Source: Glomus cerebriforme
Lineage: Eukaryota; Glomeromycota; Glomeromycetes; Glomerales; Glomeraceae
Length of the DNA: 13,723 nucleotides
Reading direction: 5' to 3'
Assembly (NCBI GenBank): GCA_003550305.1
Contig: QKYT01000005.1
Coordinates: forward strand, 226,814 to 240,536
The translations under genes were made by a program, and so were the position numbers. A model generated the notes under the pieces. That model was given only the letters and a program-made list of their open reading frames with translations, was not told where the DNA came from and searched no databases. Shown in pieces: positions 1 through 8,520 of the stretch. How positions within the stretch are numbered: position 1 is the stretch's first letter; every line of letters starts with the position of its first letter.

Positions 1-185
1 TCATAACAATTTTTACAATAATAATAATAAATATCAAATTTTTGATTACAATTTTCACATAAAACAAGGTCATAATCCTTAAATTTTGCTTTTCTTTCAT
101 CTTCATCCAAATCATAATCTGATAATTTAAAAAGTAAAACATTCTGATTACGTAAATTATTATCAATGGAGTTTACTTCTGACAT
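1..185 (-). CDS. N-terminal fragment of a protein with a CxxC-x10-CxxC zinc-ribbon-like leader (partial, runs off left edge)
   Basis: An open frame runs from an ATG at 185-183 to the left edge: 61 codons plus 2 bases, no stop. It begins MSEVNSIDNN and passes through an acidic stretch (YDLDEDERK). Near residues 44-60 it shows two CxxC pairs (CENC, then CKNC) separated by ten residues rich in tyrosine, which would suit one zinc ion. In Rhizophagus-type genomes, pairs like this often precede a protein kinase domain in greatly expanded kinase families. That link is recalled, and no kinase motif is visible because the gene leaves the window. The ATG is the first in frame and follows an AT-rich upstream stretch. 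Open reading and Cys spacing are seen directly; function is unknown. Confidence 0.55.
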   Translation of the reverse strand, partial: MSEVNSIDNNLRNQNVLLFKLSDYDLDEDERKAKFKDYDLVLCENCNQKFDIYYYYCKNCY

Positions 186-1726
186 GATTATTTTTATATT
201 TTTAAATCGAAGTTAATTACATCAAATTTTAATTATAATATGTTGTCTAAGACTATTTTAAGTACACTTGTTTTTATAGTCCAAAAAAAAAAAAATAAAT
301 AAATAAAATAAAATAATTTTATTTTTCTTAAAATTTTTTTTTCGGACACTAACCAAATTTATCGTCATTAACTTTATCGAGACGAAACACAAAATTTTAA
401 TGAAAAATTTGTGGAATGATACTTAACTTTATTCGGAGATAGTCCAGCCCAAATCGATGACGATCAAAAAATACTTTGAAATTTTCAAAATTTATTTATT
501 ATCGTATAAATTTTTTTCGATTCTTATATTATAATATGAATCAAGAAAGATTCAAACTTTAAAAAAATTTAATTAAAAAAAATTTATTTTAATAATTATC
601 TCTTTTTCAGCTCTCAAGATTACGTTTAACACTCGTTTAACCTTGCAAACTTAATAATTACCAAACCTGTAACATCGCAAACAAGTTCAAAGCTTTATCA
701 AAAAGTCTTTTTTGCAACGATTTTCTTTTCTGATACTTTATAAAAATATTCTTTAATGTATAGCAACAATTAAAGTGGTATTGATTTCATCTTTTTTTTT
801 TCCTTTCAATAAGTTCGAACTTCGAAATGCATATTTCATTACTAGCTTAATACTTTTGCGAACACTCTTAATTAAAATAGTTTCCACGATGATTAACGAA
901 TATTATGCTTAATGTTAAATTTTGTCATAGCCTTTTCTGACAATCTGCTAATCAAGTATTTAAATTATATAAATTTTTATTTTTTTCCTTTATAACAACG
1001 GAATAATAAATTAAAGCCCTAATAAAAAAGGTTTTCTGAAACATCATCATTTTCTAGTTTAAAAAAAAACTCAGACATGTTCAATTTTTTTCTGAAATTT
1101 TTTTTTTAGATCTATAGTAAAATAACGATTTTATTGGGAAATTGTCAATCTGGACTGTCGTTGTTCAATACCTGAATCCCAATAACAATATTAAATTGTT
1201 CGACCGATATTTTTATCTCCATCTATCGGAAAAAAAAATCATCGTAGTATTCGCCGTAGTAGCTGTGATTGTGGCTAGAAGACTCAAATTATACAACTTC
1301 TTTGACAAAGAACTTTTGCTGATAAAAAAATATATTACCATCTAAAATTTAATAATATCTTCTTAATCAATGTGATTCCACAAAGTTAGATTTACATCAA
1401 AATTATTGACATATGAAAGTGAAAAATCTACGATTTAATGAAAATTGAAAATTTGAAAAATTTGTTGAACACACAATATGTTGCATACTTAGTTACTCAC
1501 TATAATGACATAATTGCTAAAAAATTTTTTTATTGATAAATTATTTCAATTATTTTCTCATAACAAGCCACATAAGAATCTATAATATCATTAGTCACGA
1601 ATAAGAAAAGTTAATTTTTTCTCTCTCAGACTAAGATTTCCTTGAAGCTTCTTTTTATCAAAACTAAAACCTTTAAAAACTAAAGCTTTTAAACTTTTTT
1701 AGTTTCTTTTACAGAAGTATCTTTAA
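186..1726. other. AT-rich intergenic stretch, no supported gene
   Basis: This stretch contains poly-A/T runs, for example around 283-345, and many stops in all frames. The longest open stretch is 1142-1345 (+), 67 codons. It has no ATG at its start (first codon TTG) and a hydrophobic segment reading VVFAVVAVIVA. I recognise no family in it. The base composition of 1140-1320 is a little less AT-rich than its surroundings, so it could be a very old coding relic, but nothing supports naming it. The left part presumably carries the promoter of the leftward gene that starts at 185. Confidence 0.5.
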
Positions 1727-2079
1727 ATGATAGTGCCATTGAATTGTTTACTTCTCGGTGACACTTTTTGATCATATCTTTAGGGTTAACGTTGGTGATA
1801 AATTTGTCGATAATAATGATGTTAGAATTGGAATTGAATCTTCACTGCCACAGACCTCAAGACGCTCATCAAACGTACAAAAAAAGAACTTAAGAGTACT
1901 ACTTGTATGAAACTTTAGAAAGTTAATACCATCAAAGATGAGCTTAAGAATGTTTCTACAGAAGAAGACATTAAGAAACTTGGAGGTATTGTTAGAACCA
2001 GATTATTTGTTTACTGATTATTTTAATGCTAATCATGAAGTCAGAAAAATTATTTTTATCGTAGTCACTACTAGTCAAG

Positions 2080-2301
2080 GTAATCTTTAATTAAATCAAT
2101 ACATGATACCCGTTATTTCATTACTTATCATATTTAATAATATTAGTACACTGCTTGTAACGTTATTAACTTGTGGCTTTTTTTGTAAATATATTTGTGT
2201 CGCAACATGAACGTGACACGCAACTTTTGTGTCATAAAACTCATAATTGCTAACGTATTTTTTTTTTGTCTCTTGTAACTGAATCTAATATACCTGTTTA
2301 G
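2080..2301 (+). other. Probable spliceosomal intron of the broken CRN gene
   Basis: A GTAATC donor follows the codons for TTSQ, and an acceptor reading CTGTTTAG ends at 2301. Joining base 2079 to 2302 keeps the frame from the ubiquitin-like header into DGDPEIIKRL, the expected start of the next domain. The 222-bp interval itself is AT-rich with stops in every frame. The fit of donor, acceptor and phase supports an intron over random decay, though transcript data are absent. Confidence 0.55.
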
Positions 2302-2473
2302 ATGGAGATCCGGAGATTATTAAGAGATTAGAAAGATGAAGAGTCTAGAAAATCCAGATCTGTAATTATATCCGAAGTTTGTACCATGGACATACGTGAA
2401 ATAATAACTTCTCTACAACTCGAGTTTGATTCAACTGATTGGAAACCTTCACAAATTACTTTACAATAGAAAC

Positions 2474-2583
2474 TGTTGTAGCCCAAATGTAACCATGTCC
2501 AAAACTGACTTGGGATATCCCAAATCACGGGTATAATGTTTTCCAAGTTTGATTTGGGACATGGTTGGGTTTGGGCTACAACA
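2474..2583. mobile_element. MITE family 1, copy A (110 bp, internally deleted), inserted in the CRN relic
   Basis: The ends are inverted repeats: the left begins TGTTGTAGCCCAAA and the right ends TTTGGGCTACAACA. The similarity extends about 27 bases inward with few differences and continues as a looser match (ACCATGTCC against GGACATGGT). Inside are smaller palindromes such as TTGGGATATCCCAA. It has no coding capacity. It corresponds to the two outer arms of the 235-bp copy B, with the middle missing. It lies between two halves of one recognisable CRN domain, so it is an insertion. Flanks GAAAC and GAACC may be a blurred target duplication, but this is not clear. Confidence 0.85.
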
Positions 2584-2861
2584 GAACCATTCTCCTGGAA
2601 CATGAATCTTGCGGAAAACAAGCAATATGAACAATACAAGGATTATTTGTCTAAACAATTATCATTACCAAGCAATATGGAATGGTACAGCGCAAAAGAT
2701 AATCCACAATTTCTTACTGCAGTTGGCGAGACATGGCTTCCATTTGATGTGAAAGGCACATCAGATCTTACAATTGTGAAAATAAATTTTTCAAAGATGT
2801 TTGGCCAGGAAGCAATTGGAATTCAATTATTATGGGATCTGAAAAAAGTGGCAAGATGATT

Positions 2862-3239
2862 TATTTTTAACTGTCGAAAAAAGCAATTTTTCTTAACAAG
2901 ATCTGAATCAATACATCATAGTGACTAATTATTAAATAATTTAAAAAAATAAATCCTTTCTCACGATGAAGCAATTCGAAAGTTCGTTTGTTTTTTCTTA
3001 ACTTTTAAAAATTAAAAAATTTATATAATATTCATTACTTAGCAAAAAGTAGTTCGATTTAATATATAGTAATTATTATTTATTGATGGGTAAAAAATAT
3101 TGTTGAAATATAGAATAAGGTAATTATCAGATTTCAATATATTAAAATTTGAATATTCCATTTATTTATTATGTCCAAAATTGAAAAGATTTAAATAAAA
3201 AAAATATTATCTAAATTAATTGAAATAGCAGATACTAAT
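2862..3239. other. AT-rich intergenic spacer between CRN relic and F-box gene
   Basis: There are no open frames of note and no recognisable repeats. The spacer would contain the 3' untranslated region of the leftward F-box gene; on that strand several AATAAA-like words occur (TTTATT on the plus strand, e.g. near 3161-3168). The remains of the CRN C-terminal domain may extend a little past 2861 in other frames, but I could not align them. Confidence 0.45.
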
Positions 3240-4714
3240 TTAATCATCATCATAATAATGCCTTCTAGTTTTAAATTTTTTTATTAAACCCATTTTAATA
3301 TATTTTTCAATTATTTTCATATTTTCACTGTTAACTTCTAAACTAATACAATCATCATAATTTTTAACAATAATTAAAGAAAGAGAATTTAATGGTATAC
3401 GATTTTTCCAATTTAAAAAAAAATTTTCCAATTCATGAGGAAGTATTTCTAATTGTACATCAAAAATATAATAAATTTCTAATTCATAAAAATTTTTTGG
3501 TGAATATAAAGCAATAATTTCCAATAATTCTTTTTCATTTAAAAATTCATCACCACACCAAACATTAATACCTTCTAAATATTGACAACTATTTAAAATT
3601 AATTTTAAAGTTTCAGATTCATTATTTGTAAAAATACTTGATAAAATTTTAAGATTAGGACAAAATTTAGCTATAGCTAAATTTAATGAATTATCATTAC
3701 TTCCAACATATAATTCTAATAAATTTTTTCCATTAATTTCTAAAAATTTGATCAACATTTCAGCTTTTGGACATTCGTCTAAAAATTTTAAAACTTTTAA
3801 ACATGGAAAAGTAACATATTGTAATTGATTAAAATCATCTAAACCATCTTTAAAATCAAATGATAAAATAAGTTCTTGTAAATTCACAAATAAAGCTATA
3901 AAAGATAATGGTATATAATATTCTTTTATTTTTAATTTGATTAACGTTAAAGAAAATTTTGTTAAAGAAGAAGTTATAACTTCTGTTCCATCTTTATCTT
4001 CAGATTTTAATGTTACACTTTTTAAATTATTTTGTAAAGAAATTAAATCTGTTAATCCATTTGAAATAATATCTTCAAATTCTATGGTTAAATATTGTAT
4101 ATTATGACATATTTGTGACATTTGATAAAAAAATTCGGAATAAATATCTGAACTACAATTTAATTCTGCAAGATCTTTTAAACAATTTCTTGCTTCAGGT
4201 AAATATGTAAACATAATATTTTCAACATCTTTTGAACGTGCTGAACAATAATCTAAAGATTTTAATGATGAAATTTCTTTCATAAACATTTTTAATATTT
4301 CTTGTGATAATAAATATTTATCATAATTTAAACTTCGTGAATTATTTGTTTGTTGTTTTTCAAGAGCATGTTGAATCATTTTACCAATTTGATAAATTGA
4401 AAGAACTTTACAAAATGATGCATAATTAAATATTGGAGTTTTCCAAGTTGGAGTTATGATAGAAATTCCATTCTTATATAAAAGATTTTTGGATTCATCA
4501 GGTAGACAGGTAATTAAAGTACGAACAATTGATAATGGTGTATGACTTCGACATTGTACGCTATAATGAAAATTCCAAACGTTCCTCCATAAAATTCTAA
4601 CTGCAATTTCACACCAAAGACGATTAACAAGTAAACATGAACGTAACGTAATTTTATCATCTTCTAAATATTCGAATATTTCATTAAGGCAATCGGCAAG
4701 AAGTTGACGTGACA

Positions 4715-4715
<1 letters not shown>
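3240..4715 (-). CDS. F-box / leucine-rich-repeat-like protein, intact, 491 residues
   Basis: F-box proteins are substrate adaptors of SCF (Skp1-Cullin-F-box) ubiquitin ligases: the F-box binds Skp1 and the repeats bind the target. The N-terminus MSRQLLADCLNEIFEYLEDD, followed by SCLLVNRLWCEIAVRILW (about residues 2-47), is a typical fungal F-box. The rest is a long irregular leucine-rich array (repeats of the form L--L-L) up to a conserved-looking tail with MKIIEKYIKMGLIKKFKT. The true start is ATG 4715. The frame stays open to a TTG at 4856, but that extension crosses a poly-A/T tract and reads into a transposon (repeated S-GFW), so I reject it. No intron is needed. It lies downstream of, and in tandem with, F-box relic 1. 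The target is unknown; in these fungi such proteins form very large families. Confidence 0.87.
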
Positions 4716-4745
<30 letters not shown>

Positions 4746-4757
4746 TTTGGTTATGAA
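4715..4757 (-). promoter_or_regulatory. T/A homopolymer leader directly before the F-box start codon
   Basis: On the coding strand the start codon is preceded at once by a run of As (plus-strand T 4715-4727), itself preceded by a run of Ts (plus-strand A 4728-4745). It is probably the core promoter or 5' leader: poly-dA:dT tracts exclude nucleosomes in fungi, and A-rich leaders favour translation starts. Only about 50 bases separate the ATG from the hAT-like MITE, so upstream control sequences have been displaced by at least 369 bp or replaced by the element. Confidence 0.4.
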
Positions 4758-4765
4758 TGATTTAC
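4758..4765. repeat. Left target-site duplication of hAT-like MITE (TGATTTAC)
   Basis: TGATTTAC directly precedes the element's GGGT end and is repeated exactly after its ACCC end at 5135-5142. Eight-base duplications are the hallmark of hAT-superfamily insertion. Confidence 0.8.
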
Positions 4766-5134
4766 GGGTATGGTACGAAATCCCGAAACTCAAAATCCCG
4801 ACAGGCCAAAATCCCGACACTCGAAATCCCGAAATCCAAAATCCCGACAGGGTCAAAATCCCGACAGGTACGAAATCCCGAAAAATTGGCCCGCATTAAG
4901 CATTAATGCTGACCGGAACTATAATTCGTGATTTATTAAACTTCTGAAAAAAATCCCGAAACTTAATTCCGGGCGGCATTAAAGCTTAATGCGGGCCAAT
5001 TTCGGGATTTCGTACCTGTCGGGATTTTGACCCTGTCGGGATTTTGAGTTTCGGGATTTTGTACCTGTCGGGATTTCGAGTGTCGGGATTTTGGCCTGTC
5101 GGGATTTTGAGTTTCGGGATTTTGGACGGCACCC
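4766..5134. mobile_element. hAT-like MITE with arrays of CCCGA repeats in both arms (369 bp)
   Basis: The element begins GGGTATGGTAC and ends with the near reverse complement (GGACGGCACCC), flanked by identical 8-bp duplications. Both arms are built from tandem 14-17-base units of the type CAAAATCCCGACAGG or CGAAATCCCGAAA: about seven in the left arm (4782-4883) and eight in the right arm (4999-5125, opposite orientation), one more near 4952. The arms also match in a stretch containing GGCCCGCATTAAGC near 4888 and its complement near 4985. It has no coding capacity; open frames across it encode only the repeat (QNP-, KSR- runs). Clustered subterminal repeats are typical of hAT transposase binding sites. 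The arms could fold into a long hairpin. Its GC content is well above the surroundings. The superfamily assignment rests on duplication length and architecture only. Confidence 0.82.
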
Positions 5135-5142
5135 TGATTTAC
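5135..5142. repeat. Right target-site duplication of hAT-like MITE (TGATTTAC)
   Basis: Exact copy of 4758-4765, directly after the ACCC end of the element. The match is complete, which suggests a fairly recent insertion. Confidence 0.8.
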
Positions 5143-5389
5143 AGTATATTTATATAAAATTATACTGTGTAACACGAACTTCTTGTTGTTATACATATTT
5201 GGTTAATGTAAAATTAAATTCTGCGACTTATTAAGACTGGCATATCGAAATATATATAACAGATATATTCGGTTATAATAATTAATAGACAACGTGCATG
5301 TAATCTATTTCTAATAAATAAAAATCTTTTTTGATGAATATTTCGCGGCAATAATTTTCACTAATTCTTTTTTGTTCAAATACATACTC

Positions 5390-6040
5390 AGCACCCAAAG
5401 TCAATGTTTCTGATTCGTTCTTTATAAATAATAGATAGAGTTTTAAGATTTGGACAATGGACAATTTTTAATGAATAATATAACTCTTTAAATAATTCTT
5501 TTCCATTGATTCTAAAAACTTATTTTAAACCATTTCGACTTTTTTAGAATTACATTTAAAACTTTCAACCCTTTTTAATTATTGTTTTCTAATTAAATAA
5601 TATTATGGATATAGAATTCTTTTAATTTTTAATTTGGTCAAATATTAAAGAAAATCTAACGATGTTACATCTGTTATGACTTCTGTTTCATTTTCTTTGT
5701 ATTGATATTACATGTTTTAAATTAATATTTAACTTTCTACTGATTTCCTAATTTTAGAATTTAATTTCACGTGATAATAAATTGTTTATACTATTGTCAA
5801 TATTTCGTAAAGTAAAAAATTCATTGTTCATTGTTTTGATCAATTTTAATGAATTGAAATTTTTTTTACAAAATTATACATAATTAAAATAATAAAAGTT
5901 TTGAATTTGAGGGTAATCTCAATTTAATAAAGTCCTTAGACAAGTAATTAAAATTACTAAATGAATAATTAATTCGAAATTTTCACATCAAAGACGATTA
6001 GATTAACTGTTAATTATTCGAAAAATTTCGTTAAAACAAT
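5390..6040 (-). pseudogene. F-box relic 1, tandem paralogue of the intact F-box gene
   Basis: Read on the minus strand, fragments match the intact F-box protein in order. Near 6032-6015 NEIF-like residues correspond to the F-box start. At 5999-5981 NRL*CE corresponds to NRLWCE with Trp changed to TGA at 5988-5990. LVILITCL matches IVRTLITCL of the intact protein, and FNYV*FCK matches FNYASFCK. Further on, PNLK-like text and KNESETL (near 5400-5460) match PNLKIL and NNESETL. Several frameshifts, stops and internal deletions reduce it to about 650 bp against 1476 in the intact gene. A short open stretch (5282-5464) includes its last part and then runs into unrelated sequence. Same strand and head-to-tail placement suggest tandem duplication. 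Confidence 0.82.
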
Positions 6041-6045
6041 AGCCG

Positions 6046-7189
6046 CAAATTTGAACAAAGAATATCCGAAAAATTAAAAATTTTTTTTTTTGTTCTCTCT
6101 TGTTCTACATATTTGTTGAAGTGAAATAAATAATTCGGATGACGATCCGGATTCGGATAATTATTAGAACGTATTTCGGACTTTGTTTTATATTTATATG
6201 AAGCGCATCGCATCTCTTTGATAAATTTATGATTCTGATACACAGTATGGGGAACAGGTCATTTCACCGACAGTCATTTGGCCGACAGTCACTTTATCAA
6301 ATATATATAGTTTTTTTTATCTAGAAGTATAAAGTATTCGTGAGCAGTTTTAGACTATTATTTATATTATTTAGTGAAAAAAATTTCAATAAATTAATAA
6401 TGAATGCAATAAACCAAATATTGATGAATGGTGTCAACAATGTAGAGTAATTCACTAATTATACTTGTTATTGTTCGCATCTTTTGCTGTATTGATACAT
6501 TGATTAATGTATGTGTTTGTTAAGAATTTTGATAGATAAAAAATATTTTATTTAGTTTATCAGTCACTGGGAATGTAACAAAATTTTTGAGCTTATCATA
6601 TTATAAACTAGAGAAAAAAATATACCGTTTTACGGTTATGTGTAATTGTGATTTTTATGCGCCACAAATTGTAGGCGTGGAGACTAATTTTAGGTGACCG
6701 GTTAAATAATTTGTAGAAAGGATAGATGTTCATTATTCAGTACTTGAAAAATAAATACCATTTAAAAAATGACTGTTATTTATATAAAAAATATATATAT
6801 TGTACAGCAATTTTAGCAATTTTTCTCAATTGAATAAATTTTAAAAAAAATTTTATACATTAAAATAAGAAAGCATCATCATCTTTATCTTTAAAAATTA
6901 TTATGTAAATTTTGTTGGAATTAATTTTCATACTTTATTCGATAAAAAAAAATGAATAATATTAATAATTTATGGAAATTTTCCGTTATCTGATATAAGA
7001 AAATCAATTGAATGAAGAATTGCTCATACAAAGGATTGGTGTTATATTGATGAGTAACAATAAAATAATGGCGAGATAATATTCAACACAAATTTTGTAA
7101 ACATTGGATGGAGAAGAAGAATAAGAAAATATTGAATTATTGAAAATATTTCCTGGGAAGAGTTTTTAGCATTTTTTTTATATATAGTA
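6046..7189. other. AT-rich spacer without recognisable genes
   Basis: No frame shows a family I recognise. A minus-strand open stretch at 6031-6243 (70 codons) overlaps the F-box relic end and a small imperfect palindrome with ATTCGGAT and ATCCGGAT near 6132-6158; it has no coding character. A short tandem repeat lies at 6259-6291. A 76-base stretch at 7066-7141 reads plausibly in two frames but matches nothing I know. Confidence 0.5.
6259..6293. repeat. 15-bp tandem repeat GTCATTTSRCCGACA, two copies plus a partial third
   Basis: GTCATTTCACCGACA (6259-6273) is followed directly by GTCATTTGGCCGACA (6274-6288) and then GTCAC. Short GC-containing units of this kind stand out in the AT-rich background and resemble the ends or subterminal repeats of non-autonomous DNA transposons, like the CCCGA arrays in the 4766-5134 element. 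I could not find an inverted partner within the window, so it may be a solo remnant. Confidence 0.5.
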
Positions 7190-7392
7190 TTTTTAATATT
7201 TAGTTTACTCCATCAATTTTTGCTCAAACTATCAAGTTTTGTATTATATAAATAAACCTCGTTTATATTTACTATCGAGTCACCATCTACCTTATAACCT
7301 CCAATATATATAATAATACCGTTTGATAATAAAATGGCAGTATAAGCACACCGACGACTAGGACCACTGAATGATAAAGTATTTGTATTCAT
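7190..7392 (-). pseudogene. Kelch-repeat fragment
   Basis: From ATG 7392 the minus strand reads 59 codons to TGA at 7215-7213. It contains the kelch signatures SGPSRRCAYTAILLSNGIII, IYIGG, and INEVYLYNTKLDS followed by a broken LSKN*WSKLN, where the family expects a W-K-type ending. Kelch repeats form beta-propeller blades used in protein binding, and fungi of this type have many secreted or membrane kelch proteins with this spacing. Only one to one and a half blades are present, of a normal six or seven. The TTG in place of the usual TGG (Trp) and the next TGA show decay. The flanks hold no further blades that I can align, so this is a truncated relic or a displaced exon. Confidence 0.7.
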
Positions 7393-7689
7393 AATAAAAG
7401 AAAAAAATAAAGTTTTTCAGTTTGAGATAATTCTCTTTTATTGTCAACAGGATTTTAGATTTTTATAGAAAGATTTTGGTAACCGGTAAATAATAATAAT
7501 AATTTTTTTATCAGTTATAGTTTTTTAAAACAATTATGATAAAGATGTCATGATCAAATTTTTATATTTATCTTTTATTTTATTTTTATTTTTTATAAAT
7601 CTGAAAATATCACGCCAAAATATTCATAAATTCCTTGAAATAACATTATTTTAAATCTGGGAATTTCTAAAATAAATGAGCAGACGAAT

Positions 7690-8061
7690 TTTTGAAAAAA
7701 AATAATTTCTTCATTTATAAATAATTTTAATAATTTAAGTAAATTATATAGTAAATTGTACCTCATTATCTTTAATAGTTAAATTTATAAATTTACAAGA
7801 AATTAATATAATAATGGAGAAATTGAAGGTTTTTGAAAAAATTACATGTTAATTAAAAATTTTAAGAATTCAAAATTTCCAAATTTTGAGATATTAGTAA
7901 AATTTTTAGAAAAATAACGGAAAAAATTTAAAAGCACGAAAGCCACTTTTTTTGATGATTGATAGAATAACAGATTAGACACAGATTTCAATGAAAACAT
8001 GGAAATAATTGAAAAATATATTAATTTAGGTATTACACTTTTAGTTTTTACGATCTTTTAA
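7690..8061 (+). pseudogene. F-box relic 2, internal deletion and C-terminal end
   Basis: The plus strand carries FINNFNNLSKLYSKLYLIIF and then INLQEINIIMEKLKVFEK, matching the leucine-rich middle of the F-box family (compare VNLQELILSF in the intact gene). Next comes LKILRIQNFQIL, stops, and NNGKNLK, matching INGKNLLELYV in the intact protein. This is followed almost at once by the C-terminal tail DFNENMEIIEKYINLGIT, matching SENMKIIEKYIKMGLI, with TAA at 8059-8061. About 150 residues between the GKNL block and the tail are missing, and there are several stops and frameshifts. The N-terminal F-box is not visible upstream. Confidence 0.75.
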
Positions 8062-8270
8062 TTTCAACCAGAAATCCCGAATTATTATTATCCATCAATT
8101 AGAAAAATATACTATACCGATATTTATATAGTATCGTAGAAACATTGCACTCTGTTTTCGTTAAAAAAAAAATTATTTTGCGCGTACTAATTTTGTCGTA
8201 TCATATTAATTTTGGAAATCGTACTATAAATAAATTAGTAAGTTGTTGAGTAGGGTTGTCTAATTGAATA

Positions 8271-8505
8271 TGTTGTAGCCCAAACACTACCATGTCCCAA
8301 ATCAAACTTGGGAATACCTTATATCCGAAACTTGACCATGTCCCAAACTAACCCAGTCTTAAATGGTAGTTTGAGACGTCTTAAACATTTAAAATTTACT
8401 AGTTTTGTTTGGGATATGGTTAAATTTCGGACATAGGATTGTCCCAAGTTTGATTTGGGATATCCCAAGTCGGATTCGGGACATGGTTACGTTTGGGCTA
8501 CAACA
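8271..8505. mobile_element. MITE family 1, copy B (complete, 235 bp)
   Basis: Both ends are present: TGTTGTAGCCCAAAC at the left and GTTTGGGCTACAACA at the right. The arms match imperfectly for about 100 bases (ACCATGTCCC, CAAACTTGGGA, TATCCGAAA-TT, ACCATGTCCCAAAC against their complements). The element could form one long hairpin decorated with shorter palindromes (TTGGGATATCCCAA). The flanking bases are AATA on both sides, a possible 4-bp target duplication in a very AT-rich context. There is no coding capacity. The right 150 bases (8356-8505) are the reverse complement of copy C at 13574-13723 with only two differences. It lies between F-box relics 2 and 3. Confidence 0.88.
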
Positions 8506-8520
8506 AATATATTATTAAAA

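Larger units (their letters stand above)
1727..2861 (+). pseudogene. Crinkler (CRN)-type protein gene, broken by stops, frameshifts and a MITE insertion
   Basis: CRN proteins carry a ubiquitin-like N-terminal header and a variable C-terminal domain, often nuclease-like. They are known from oomycetes as effectors and are widespread in chytrids and glomeromycetes. Here the header begins at ATG 1727 (MIVPLNCLLLGDTF), then changes frame in the T-run near 1772. It continues through DHIFRVNVGDKFVDNNDVRI, a stretch around 1850-1915 (TDLKTLIKRTKKELK), and an in-frame TAG at 1916-1918 where the family usually has the Trp of an LWKV-like motif. After another frame change near 1985-1995 the header ends with LFTDYFNANHEVRK. 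A probable intron (2080-2301) follows. The second exon reads SRSVIISEV and LEFDSTDWKPSQITLQ, then stops at TAG 2467-2469, next to a MITE. Beyond the MITE, 2584-2861 continues the domain (PSNMEWYSAKDNPQFL, VGETWLPFDVKGTSDL, then LLWDLKK-VAR and stop). The end is shorter than usual. The gene is non-functional as it stands. Confidence 0.75.

Noticed and set aside
1142..1345. 67-codon plus-strand open frame with a hydrophobic segment
   Set aside because: No ATG at its start, no recognised family, and no neighbouring exons. Length is not remarkable.
2328..2658. Two overlapping minus-strand open frames (103 and 65 codons)
   Set aside because: They lie antisense to recognisable CRN coding text and to the MITE. 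No family similarity.
4716..4856. 47-residue N-terminal extension of the F-box protein
   Set aside because: It begins at TTG, translates the poly-A/T tract (FFFFFFKKKK) and the CCCGA repeats of the MITE, and lies before the F-box itself. ATG 4715 is the natural start.
4780..5130. CRISPR-like array of CCCGAC repeats
   Set aside because: Units are 14-17 bases without spacers, are arranged as two inverted arms, and are bounded by 8-bp target duplications: a transposon, not a CRISPR array.
4963..5196. 77-codon minus-strand open frame with QNPETQNPDR-like repeats
   Set aside because: It is the translation of the MITE's tandem repeats, with no independent coding signal.
6031..6243. 70-codon minus-strand open frame
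   Set aside because: Overlaps the F-box relic end and a small palindrome. Low-complexity composition, no family match.
8267..8509. AATA target duplication for MITE copy B
   Set aside because: Four bases in an AT-rich context are weak, and copy A flanks (GAAAC/GAACC) do not confirm a 4-bp rule, so I did not assign a superfamily.
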